DNA of 13,510 bases, from positions 1 to 13,510 of the forward strand of contig JAGACI010000205.1 of the NCBI GenBank assembly GCA_017614185.1, read 5' to 3'. Both the position numbers and the translations under genes were made by a program. Position 1 is the stretch's first letter. The number at the start of each line of letters is the position of its first letter. A model generated the notes under the pieces. The model worked only from the letters and a program-made list of their open reading frames with translations, was not told where the DNA came from and did no database searches. This DNA is from Lachnospiraceae bacterium (lineage in GTDB: Bacteria; Bacillota_A; Clostridia; Lachnospirales; Lachnospiraceae). Of this stretch, positions 1-7,382 are shown one piece after another.

Positions 1-1007
1 TCGTTCTCAAGATATGAAATCTTATCGTAAACCGCAGTCTTAGCCTTTGCACTCTCTTCGCTTCTTGGAAGGATTCCCAGTTTCATTCTGGTCTTCATAA
101 GTCTTACGCAGGCTTCTCTCATCTGCTCCTCGGTGATGAGCTTATCCTTAAGCGCACCAAGGATACAAAGATAAGTGTTACCGCAGTTAAGGTCACAGCC
201 TGCCTTAAGAGCCATGGCTGCTGACTCGGCGGGTGTATTGGTAATCTTGTGATTCTCGTGGAAGTCTCTGATAGCCCAGCAGTCAGATACAAAGTGACCG
301 TTAAAGCCCCATTTTCCACGAAGAAGTTTCTTCATAAGAGTCTCAGAACCGCAGCAGGGTTCATCGTTTGTACGGTTGTAAGCACCCATAACCGCTTCAA
401 CCTTACCCTCTTTAACGGCAGCTTCAAAAGCGGGAAGATAAGTCTCCTCCATATCCTTTGCGCTTGCCTTAGCGTTAAAGTGATGTCTCTCACCTTCAGG
501 ACCTGAGTGAACCGCAAAGTGCTTTGCGCATGCGGCAACCTTTAAAGTATCGCACTCGGGATAGTTCTCAAGTCCCTGAAGTCCCTTGATGAAAGCAACT
601 CCGAGTCTTGATGTAAGGTAAGGGTCTTCACCGTAAGTCTCGTGACCTCTTCCCCATCTCTGGTCTCTGAAAATATTAATGTTGGGGGACCACATTGTAA
701 GACCTTTGTAGATATCTCTGTCCCCTATATCGGATATTTCGTTATATTTAGCTCTTGCTTCAGTTGCAATAACCTGCGCAATCTTTGTAAGAAACTCATC
801 ATCAAACATTGCTGCCAATGCTATTGCCTGTGGAAATACTGTGGCAACACCTGCTCTTGCAACGCCGTGCAATGCTTCATTCCACCAATTATATGCAGGA
901 ACTCCCAATCTCTCAATTGCCTCGGCATCATACTTAAGCTGCTTGGCAACTTCTTCGATTGTCATCTTCGACACAAGTGCTCTTGCATCTTCTTCTATTC
1001 TTGACAT
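1..1007 (-). CDS. GH3 family beta-xylosidase/beta-glucosidase, N-terminal part (3' end beyond left edge)
   Basis: The frame is open from an ATG at 1005-1007 to the left edge, giving 335 residues of a family that usually runs to about 700, so only the first catalytic domain is visible. Residues 37-51 (PAYNWWNEALHGVAR) are typical of the bacterial/plant-like GH3 xylosidase group. K162-H163 lie in a KHFAVHSGPEGE stretch, and the nucleophile is expected to be Asp242 in FVSDCWAI. The acid/base residue would lie in the missing part. There is no signal peptide, so the enzyme should be cytoplasmic and remove xylose (or glucose) from the non-reducing end of imported oligosaccharides. The start has a strong site (GGAGG, 5-base spacer) that begins inside the stop codon of the esterase gene, only 10 bases upstream, so the two are cotranscribed. 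Beta-xylosidase fits the xylan context best; beta-glucosidase or a dual activity cannot be excluded. Confidence 0.93.
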   Translation of the reverse strand, partial: MSRIEEDARALVSKMTIEEVAKQLKYDAEAIERLGVPAYNWWNEALHGVARAGVATVFPQAIALAAMFDDEFLTKIAQVIATEARAKYNEISDIGDRDIYKGLTMWSPNINIFRDQRWGRGHETYGEDPYLTSRLGVAFIKGLQGLENYPECDTLKVAACAKHFAVHSGPEGERHHFNAKASAKDMEETYLPAFEAAVKEGKVEAVMGAYNRTNDEPCCGSETLMKKLLRGKWGFNGHFVSDCWAIRDFHENHKITNTPAESAAMALKAGCDLNCGNTYLCILGALKDKLITEEQMREACVRLMKTRMKLGILPRSEESAKAKTAVYDKISYLEN

Positions 1008-1017
1008 GCTCTCCTCC

Positions 1018-2703
1018 TTAATAGGCTAGTTTTTTAAAAGCATCATAAACTCTCTTCGCTACATCCATCTTGTTCTGAGGATGTAACTCATACTTAAATC
1101 CGAGATCATAAATGTCTACAAGAACAGAATCCGGAATCTCTTTTGCCGCTCTCTCCTGAGCAAAGCGAAGATTATCCCAGTTGTCCGTTCCGCGCTCGTC
1201 GTCCTCCTGTCCATAGAAAGGAAGTTCGACAAATGCCATCTTAAGCCCGGGGTCATCAAAGCATTCTCTGACGGAAGAAGCCAAGAGTTTCATCAAAGAA
1301 TCATACTCATTGTAAAACATGGTATTCGATTCGCCCTGGTAAAAAAGCATTCCCTTAAGCTTCATTCTTCGCAAAGGATAAATCATCTTATTGTACATTC
1401 CACAAGGTCTGAACATGAAAAATGTTCCGTCCGGCGCGACTGAAGCTTTCTTTTTATACTCCGGATTACAGTTTGAGCCTATCCTAAACTCCCAACTCCT
1501 GTCAAGAGGTATTTTAATATCACCGTGCTCGAGAAAGTACGGCATTTCTTCCACGAATCCGCCTGCCCTGTCGATGGCTTTTATCCTTACAACAAGGGTG
1601 TTGTTTTTCTTAAGAAGTCCCGCAGGAACATCATATCTTCTTGGAGGATATCTGTACTCTGTTCTTCCGATAAGGGTTCCGTTTAAGTAAGTTTCATCCG
1701 CATCGATTATGGTTCCTAATTTTAGTCTTGCTTCCTTCCCGACCATTTCATCGGGAACCTCAAAGTTTTTGAGTGTCCATATGGTTCCTCTGAAATCTTC
1801 AAGGAAAGCATTCTCGCTTAAATTCTCCCATCTGCCGGGTACATTTATGTATTGAGGCTTGCTGCCGTCAAAGAATAAAGTAGTCTTATCCTTAAAGTTT
1901 TCCTTTAGACCTTCATCGGTCTCATCCATCTTTTTTAAAGCTTCGGCAGTGTTTTCTTCCTCGGTTTTAAGAGTGTTTTTCACCCACTCATCATCCTTGT
2001 CTTTTTCGATGCGCTCCTCAATACAGAACTTACAGTAATGATTCTTGCCGCATCTGCAGGTTTTTTCTTTGGATTCACCTCGGGCGATTGCATTATCCTT
2101 AAGCTTTGGGATAATCTTTGAAAGCTTCTCTTCAGGAATCAATGCCTCAATCTGAATTCCTCCGACAGCTGTCTGTATAAGGCCTACAGGTACAGATTCA
2201 TCCCTGTTTACCATCTCCGCAAAGAAATATCCGATAGCTGAGAAATCATAGACATTCTCCTGATTGGCGTGTTTCCATGTTCCGCCGTAAATATCCGAAA
2301 CAGGTCCGTGGAAATCAAACTCCTTCGGAACCTCAAAGTGTCTGATTTCGAAGTTATTGATTTTCGAAGAGTATTCCCTTGTAAGGTCCAGAGTTCTTCT
2401 TACCGGGATTTCCATATTTGACTGTCCGGCAAGAAGGAAAACGTCTCCGACCATGACATCTTTTATTGTCTTTTTATCTTTTTCGTCCCATATCTCAATC
2501 TCTATGGGGCCCCCTGCTTCAAGGGGCGGAATCAATGCTTCAAAGGAGCCTGTATCATCAGATACAGCCTCCTTTAAAACTATCTCCTTATTATCTTTGG
2601 TTACTTTGACGGTTACCTTGCCAATGGCTTCTGTTCCCCAGATTTTGTTTTCTTCATTTCTTTGAAGAACCAGTCCGTCGGATAATAGGCTTGATATTTT
2701 CAT
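1018..2703 (-). CDS. SGNH-type carbohydrate esterase (sialate O-acetylesterase-like), probable acetyl-xylooligosaccharide esterase
   Basis: This 561-residue protein matches the sialate O-acetylesterase/SASA pattern. An N-terminal beta domain (about 1-85) precedes the catalytic block GQSNM with nucleophile Ser95. A GGIQIEA block lies at 181-187, YQGESN at 455-460, and the C-terminal His541 is in LHPQNK, with Asp530 or Asp533 nearby as a triad candidate. A jelly-roll insertion (about 275-395), like the sugar-binding domain of GH2 enzymes, splits the catalytic domain. Residues 205-275 are Lys/Glu-rich and contain Cys216, Cys218, Cys224 and Cys227, which is unusual. No signal peptide is visible, so the protein should be cytoplasmic. 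In this operon it probably removes O-acetyl groups from imported aldouronates; sialic acid as substrate is unlikely because no sialate genes are present. The ATG at 2701-2703 is preferred over an upstream in-frame ATG (2776-2778) because it overlaps the GH67 stop as TAATG and the protein then begins MKISSLLSDG, as relatives do. Confidence 0.88.
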   Translation of the reverse strand: MKISSLLSDGLVLQRNEENKIWGTEAIGKVTVKVTKDNKEIVLKEAVSDDTGSFEALIPPLEAGGPIEIEIWDEKDKKTIKDVMVGDVFLLAGQSNMEIPVRRTLDLTREYSSKINNFEIRHFEVPKEFDFHGPVSDIYGGTWKHANQENVYDFSAIGYFFAEMVNRDESVPVGLIQTAVGGIQIEALIPEEKLSKIIPKLKDNAIARGESKEKTCRCGKNHYCKFCIEERIEKDKDDEWVKNTLKTEEENTAEALKKMDETDEGLKENFKDKTTLFFDGSKPQYINVPGRWENLSENAFLEDFRGTIWTLKNFEVPDEMVGKEARLKLGTIIDADETYLNGTLIGRTEYRYPPRRYDVPAGLLKKNNTLVVRIKAIDRAGGFVEEMPYFLEHGDIKIPLDRSWEFRIGSNCNPEYKKKASVAPDGTFFMFRPCGMYNKMIYPLRRMKLKGMLFYQGESNTMFYNEYDSLMKLLASSVRECFDDPGLKMAFVELPFYGQEDDERGTDNWDNLRFAQERAAKEIPDSVLVDIYDLGFKYELHPQNKMDVAKRVYDAFKKLAY

Positions 2704-4640
2704 TAATAAAGCTCCCTGCCTTTTTCGTCTTCTATCATTGTCTTTCTGTAGAAGTATGAATTGATAACGTCTCTCCACTCCTTTGAGTGGTCAAGCTGAT
2801 GATCAAGTCTCGCTCTTGCTCTCTTAAAGGCATCTTCATCGATAAGTCCCTTAAGTTCATCCCAAAGTTTTGACATAACTTCAACATCCTCTGCTCCCTC
2901 AAAATGGGTATCGTAGATATGCTGAATTATAGTCTTTCCAGATTTGAGTTTATACTCGTAAGGAAGTTTATGGAAGAAGAGAATATCCTTATCCGGTGTG
3001 GTCTCGGGTTTCTCATAAAGCGAAGCCCATGGCTCATTGTACTGAGTGGAGTAGCCTGTTCCCGTACTGTTTCTCTCAAGGCCGATCGTTTTGCATGTAG
3101 CCTTATGGTAGGTTCCCCATCTGTCATACTCATATCCGTCGGGGTCGGGACCATAGTGGGTATTAGGTTTAACCATCCAGCCAATTCCCAAAGGCGCCGA
3201 GTATTTTTCATATGCAGGCCATGACATCATAAGAATCTTTCTTATGTTTTCAACTACCTTTCTATTGTCACCGAACGTAAGCTTAATCCACTCTTCGGCT
3301 ATCTCTTCAGAAGAAAGGTCGGGGTTAAATGCAAGTCTTCCAAAACCGTAGAGGTTGGCTGCTGCAAGGTCATGTCCCGTCCAGTTTTCATCGTTACCAG
3401 TATTGGTAACGGCACACATTCCGTTTAACTTATATCCGAATGTCTTACCGGTTACAACATCCACCACTCTTGAATTATCGGGCGTTGTTCCCTTTGCGTA
3501 GGTTTCAAATTCCAAAACCTCTTTAAACCATGGAATCAGATAGCAGACATGCAGCTGATGTCCTGTGTACTCCTGTGCAATCTGATACTCAATCATGCAG
3601 TTGGTCTTAGGCATCTTGCCAAAAAGAGGAGTGATAGGCTCTCTTATCTGGAAGTCCATGGGGCCGTTCTTAATCTGCAAAATAACGTTTTGGTCAAACT
3701 TGCCGTCCAGGTCGTGGAAGTAATCGTAAGCCGCTCTTGCACGGTCTGTCTTAAGATCTCTCCAGTCCTGCTGGCAGTTATAGACAAAGCATCTCCAGAT
3801 AATTATTCCGTTATGCTTCTTAATAGCACGGGCAAGCATATTTGCTCCCTCTGCCTGAGTTCTTCCATAGGTAAATGGTCCGGGACGTCCTTCGGAATCC
3901 GCTTTTACAAGGAATCCTCCAAGGTCGGGAATAATCGAATAAACGTAGTCAATTTTATCCTGCCACCATTTAATTACCTTTTCATCGAGGGGATCTGCGC
4001 TTGCAACGCCTTCATCCTCCATGGTTGCGGCATAGTTAATGCTTAAGTAAAGATTAACACCGTAGGATTTGAAAAGGTCGTTTAATTCTTTAACCTTATA
4101 AATATATTTTTCATTGATGAGGTTGCAGGCCTCTTCCTTAACGTTAACGTTATTGATTACGACACCGTTATATGCAAGAGAGCTTAAAAGTCTTGCATAG
4201 TGTCTTGTTCTGTCATCAATAACTATCTCATTATCCACAAAGAAAAATGAATTTCCTGAGTATCCTCTCTCAATGGAACCGTCCATGTTGTCCCAGTGGT
4301 TAAGCATTCTGAGCTTGCTGGCGGGAACCTCTGTAACAGTTCCGTCTTCCATCCCAAGTCTTGAAAGAGCAATAAATCTGAATGCACCGTAAATCAGGCC
4401 ACTCTCGCTCGTTGCACAGATGCAGACTTTTCTTCCGTTCTTTGTGATGCGATATCCTTCTTCATTAAGGTTCTCGTCATTTACAAGCTTTAATGAAACA
4501 TCCAGATCCTTAAGATACTTGCAGCACTTAAGTTCCCTTGCGGCGTTCTGCGCTATCGCGTTTCCCTTTAATGATTCGGGAACAGAGACATTTATTCCAT
4601 TATCCTTGACATCGTAATCAAGCCATAGCTTCGTGTACAT
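2703..4640 (-). CDS. aguA: GH67 alpha-glucuronidase
   Basis: This 645-residue enzyme removes D-glucuronic or 4-O-methyl-glucuronic acid from the non-reducing-end xylose of aldouronates. Three motifs carry the expected catalytic residues: Glu250 in KADSEGRPGP (acid), and Asp329 in GPMDFQIREP with Glu357 in QEYTG (the pair that activates water). The spacings of 79 and 28 residues agree with Glu285, Asp364 and Glu392 as I recall them for the Geobacillus T-6 enzyme. Other family signatures are NHWDNMDGSIERGY (114-127), IWRCFVYNCQQDWR (281-294) and the C-terminal KEWRDVINSYFYRK. There is no signal peptide, so it acts in the cytoplasm on imported oligosaccharides. The ATG at 4640 lies 23 bases inside the end of uxuB, with GGAGG at 4653-4657 and a longish 12-base spacer. 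A longer frame up to 4742 exists but would run far into uxuB. The 3' end overlaps the esterase start by one base. Confidence 0.96.
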   Translation of the reverse strand: MYTKLWLDYDVKDNGINVSVPESLKGNAIAQNAARELKCCKYLKDLDVSLKLVNDENLNEEGYRITKNGRKVCICATSESGLIYGAFRFIALSRLGMEDGTVTEVPASKLRMLNHWDNMDGSIERGYSGNSFFFVDNEIVIDDRTRHYARLLSSLAYNGVVINNVNVKEEACNLINEKYIYKVKELNDLFKSYGVNLYLSINYAATMEDEGVASADPLDEKVIKWWQDKIDYVYSIIPDLGGFLVKADSEGRPGPFTYGRTQAEGANMLARAIKKHNGIIIWRCFVYNCQQDWRDLKTDRARAAYDYFHDLDGKFDQNVILQIKNGPMDFQIREPITPLFGKMPKTNCMIEYQIAQEYTGHQLHVCYLIPWFKEVLEFETYAKGTTPDNSRVVDVVTGKTFGYKLNGMCAVTNTGNDENWTGHDLAAANLYGFGRLAFNPDLSSEEIAEEWIKLTFGDNRKVVENIRKILMMSWPAYEKYSAPLGIGWMVKPNTHYGPDPDGYEYDRWGTYHKATCKTIGLERNSTGTGYSTQYNEPWASLYEKPETTPDKDILFFHKLPYEYKLKSGKTIIQHIYDTHFEGAEDVEVMSKLWDELKGLIDEDAFKRARARLDHQLDHSKEWRDVINSYFYRKTMIEDEKGRELY

Positions 4641-6204
4641 ACTTGTGTAAAACCTCCCTGACTGCACCGTTTCCGGCGTTAAGTTCATCGTAAATACCAA
4701 GGATTCTCTCGCCAAGATTATCCGCAAACAAATCGTTTGCAAATATCTCTTCTTTCCTTAAAACATCCTTTGGCTCCATATTTCTTAGTTCATCAAGCAT
4801 GGGATCGGGGCTTAACTCAAAAGCCTGTCCGTTATCGTCAATCCCTTTAAGGTATCTTAAATATCCGGCAAGCACCAGAGGGATAAGCGTTAAGCTCTTT
4901 GTATCAAGCGAATCTGATTTTCTGTATGCTTTGATGGTCTCACCGAATCTGATGGGTATCTTTTGTGATGTATCAGAGGCAATTCTTTGTGGCGTATCCG
5001 GCATAAAGGGATTGGGAAGTCTCTTCTTTAATACCGCTTCGAGGAAATCCTCGGGCGCAAGAACTCCCGGATTAACAACAACCGGCATTCCCTCTTTATG
5101 ACCGAGAGTATAAACAAGATTTCTCAGATCTTCATCGTCCATCTCGTCATGTATCGTCTTAAACCCAAGAAGACAGCCAAAGATGGCAAGCGCTGTGTGC
5201 AAAGGATTAAGACATGTACAAACCTTCATCTTCTCAACCTTGTCAACGGTCTCCCTGTCTGTATAGATTACTCCGACCTTATCAAGCGGGAGCTTTCCGT
5301 TAGGGAAAGAATCCTCGATAACAAGATACTCTGTCTCCTCTGCGTTTACAAAAGGAGCCACGTAGGTTTTCTTAGACGTAATTACCTGCTCTAAATCTTT
5401 TATTCCGTCCTGTTTAAGATTCTCTTCAACCGTCGCGTCAGGTCTCGGGGTAATCTTATCTATCATGGACCAGGGGAAAGATACCTTTTTAGAATTACTT
5501 ACATAATCAAGGAATCCGGCCTCTGCCTTACCGTTTGAAACCCAGCCCTTTGCAAAGGTCAAAACAGCATCCTTTAACTTGTCTCCGTTATGAGAGCAGT
5601 TATCCATTGACACAAAAGCAATGGGAGCCTGTCCCGATATGTATCTGTGATATAAAAGGGCAACTGTTTTGCCCATGTAACTAACGCTTTCATCAGGGCC
5701 TGCCTCGATGTCTTTTTTAACTGCATCAAGGAGTTCTCCTTCGGGATTTTTGACCACATATCCTTTTTCGGTAATTGTGAAGCTGCACATTTTAAGAGAC
5801 TTATTCTCAAATACTCTCTTAAGGCTCTTAAAATCGGCGGAGTTGTCTCTGTCTAAAACCATGGAAGATACTATGCTTCCGATAACTTTCTTCTCAAGCG
5901 TTCCGTCAGCTCTAAGTGTCACAAGTATGCTCAGATTGTCGTGGGGTTTATACATCTTCTCCACTATCTCATAATCGAATCCTTCACACACAACGAGCCC
6001 GGAATTGATGTCACCGCTTTCCAAAAGGCGATCCATAAGATTGCCTTGGAAAGCTCTGAAGATGTTGCCTGCTCCAAAGTGAATCCATTCAGGGCTCTTG
6101 AAGGTATTCTCTCTTATGACACTTCTGTCATATTTTGGTAAAAGATAACCTTTTTCCAAAAACTCTTTTTGATTGTTTTTAATCCCTTCGTCTGTTAAAT
6201 ACAT
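4618..6204 (-). CDS. uxuB: D-mannonate oxidoreductase (fructuronate reductase) UxuB
   Basis: This 528-residue protein belongs to the long-chain mannitol dehydrogenase family. It has an N-terminal Rossmann nucleotide-binding loop (IHFGAGNIFRAFQ, 41-53) and the family catalytic signature K-x5-N-x2-H at Lys327, Asn333 and His336 (KVCTCLNPLH). It interconverts D-fructuronate and D-mannonate with NAD(H) in the cytoplasm, the step after uronate isomerisation of the glucuronic acid released by GH67. It begins four bases after the uxuA stop with AGAGG and AGGAG elements just upstream of the ATG. Its last 23 bases overlap the GH67 coding region, so translation of the two is probably coupled. The order uxuA-uxuB-GH67 supports fructuronate rather than mannitol, tagaturonate or arabinitol as substrate, although UxaB-like tagaturonate reductases are in the same superfamily. 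Confidence 0.93.
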   Translation of the reverse strand: MYLTDEGIKNNQKEFLEKGYLLPKYDRSVIRENTFKSPEWIHFGAGNIFRAFQGNLMDRLLESGDINSGLVVCEGFDYEIVEKMYKPHDNLSILVTLRADGTLEKKVIGSIVSSMVLDRDNSADFKSLKRVFENKSLKMCSFTITEKGYVVKNPEGELLDAVKKDIEAGPDESVSYMGKTVALLYHRYISGQAPIAFVSMDNCSHNGDKLKDAVLTFAKGWVSNGKAEAGFLDYVSNSKKVSFPWSMIDKITPRPDATVEENLKQDGIKDLEQVITSKKTYVAPFVNAEETEYLVIEDSFPNGKLPLDKVGVIYTDRETVDKVEKMKVCTCLNPLHTALAIFGCLLGFKTIHDEMDDEDLRNLVYTLGHKEGMPVVVNPGVLAPEDFLEAVLKKRLPNPFMPDTPQRIASDTSQKIPIRFGETIKAYRKSDSLDTKSLTLIPLVLAGYLRYLKGIDDNGQAFELSPDPMLDELRNMEPKDVLRKEEIFANDLFADNLGERILGIYDELNAGNGAVREVLHKYVHEAMA

Positions 6205-6208
6205 TCTC

Positions 6209-7276
6209 CTACCTCTGTGACTTCTCTATGGCTTCCCACAATCCGTTAAGATAAGTTGCTCCAAGAGCTCTGTCATAAAGGCCGTAACCCGGCATTGCTA
6301 CCTCGTCCCAAATCATTCGTCCGTGATCGGGTCTGATGGGACCTTTGAAATCTATGTCGTACAAGGCCTTCATTATCTCGTACATATCAAAACTTCCGTC
6401 GGAAGAAAGATGAGCAGCCTCTTCAAAGTCGTCGTCCGAATTAAACTTTAAGTTTCTTACATGAGCAAAGTGGAGTCTTCCCTTTAGTGCTCTTATCATT
6501 GTGGGAAGGTCATTTGCTCTGTTCGTTCCGTATGAACCGGCGCAGAAAGTTACGCCGTTATGCGGGTTATCCACCATCTTCATCATTCTTAAGATGTTGT
6601 CAAGATTGATGATTATTCTGGGCAAACCGAATACCGACCACGCGGGATCATCCGGATGAATTGCCATGTTGATGTCGTACTTGTCACAAACGGGCATGAT
6701 TCTCTCAAGGAAGTACTTAAGGTTCTCGAAAAGTTTCTCCTCATCCACATCCTTGTACATGTCGAAAAGTTCCTTGATGTGAGCCATTCTCTCAGGTTCC
6801 CAGCCGGGAAGAATAGCACCGTTTGCATCTCCCTTAATGGAAGCAAACATCTCCTCAGGATTAAGAGAGTCAATGGCTTTCTGAGTGTACGCCAAAACAG
6901 TTGAACCGTCAGGGCGAACTCTTGCAAGTTCAGTCCTTGTCCAGTCAAAAACAGGCATGAAGTTGTAGCAAACAAGATGAATATCCTCTTTGCCAAGGTT
7001 CTCCAGGGTTTCAATGTAATTATCGATATATTTGTCTCTGTCAGGAGTTCCTACCTTAATGGCATCATGAATATTAACAGACTCTATGCCGCTGATATGA
7101 AGGCCTGCTGCCTCCACTTCCTTCTTAAGGGCATGGATTCTGTCTATGCTCCAAACTTCTCCGGGTTCGGTATCGTAAAGAGTGGTTATTATTCCGGTAA
7201 CTCCGGGAATCTGTCTTATTTGCTTAAGTGTTACCGTGTCAAATCCGGTACCAAACCACCTTAATGTCATTTCCAT
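6209..7276 (-). CDS. uxuA: Mannonate dehydratase UxuA
   Basis: This 355-residue TIM-barrel enzyme dehydrates D-mannonate to 2-keto-3-deoxy-D-gluconate in the cytoplasm. The beginning MEMTLRWFGTG and the blocks IHPDDP, FCAGSYG, HFAHVRN and RPDHGR are characteristic. They place the expected divalent-metal ligands at His207, Cys245, His272 and Asp317, equivalent to the ligands described for the Streptococcus suis enzyme. Length is normal for the family and all four ligands are present, so the gene looks intact. The start ATG (7274-7276) has AGGAGG with a 10-base spacer; a second in-frame ATG two codons later is less well placed. The gene follows the binding-protein gene after a 106-base gap that contains a strong stem-loop, and is followed by uxuB after four bases. 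Confidence 0.96.
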   Translation of the reverse strand: MEMTLRWFGTGFDTVTLKQIRQIPGVTGIITTLYDTEPGEVWSIDRIHALKKEVEAAGLHISGIESVNIHDAIKVGTPDRDKYIDNYIETLENLGKEDIHLVCYNFMPVFDWTRTELARVRPDGSTVLAYTQKAIDSLNPEEMFASIKGDANGAILPGWEPERMAHIKELFDMYKDVDEEKLFENLKYFLERIMPVCDKYDINMAIHPDDPAWSVFGLPRIIINLDNILRMMKMVDNPHNGVTFCAGSYGTNRANDLPTMIRALKGRLHFAHVRNLKFNSDDDFEEAAHLSSDGSFDMYEIMKALYDIDFKGPIRPDHGRMIWDEVAMPGYGLYDRALGATYLNGLWEAIEKSQR

Positions 7277-7303
7277 CGTAAAAAAGCCTCCTGATTAAAG
7301 AGC

Positions 7304-7345
7304 AAGGCGCACTCCAAAAACGTATTGTGTATCAGAGTGCGCCTT
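7304..7345 (-). promoter_or_regulatory. Intercistronic stem-loop between the binding-protein gene and uxuA
   Basis: Bases 7304-7314 (AAGGCGCACTC) are perfectly complementary to 7335-7345 (GAGTGCGCCTT), an 11-bp stem with a 20-base loop. In the minus-strand direction of transcription the stem is followed by GCTCTTTAATC, with no U-run, so it is not a standard terminator for this operon. On the plus strand it is followed by TGTTTT. Such hairpins after solute-binding-protein genes often act as mRNA 3'-end stabilisers or partial attenuators that raise the amount of binding protein relative to downstream enzymes. The structure is seen; that role is inferred. Confidence 0.7.
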
Positions 7346-7382
7346 TGTTTTAAATCATTCTACCAAATTGGCACTGTATGTG

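Noticed and set aside
642..1004. A plus-strand open frame of about 120 codons opposite the GH3 gene, rich in cysteine.
   Set aside because: It is the antisense shadow of a well-conserved GH3 coding region and has no ribosome binding site or family resemblance. The same applies to the other plus-strand frames.
2704..2778. A 25-residue N-terminal extension of the esterase.
   Set aside because: It overlaps the conserved GH67 C-terminus, and the ATG at 2701-2703 is correctly placed for coupled translation.
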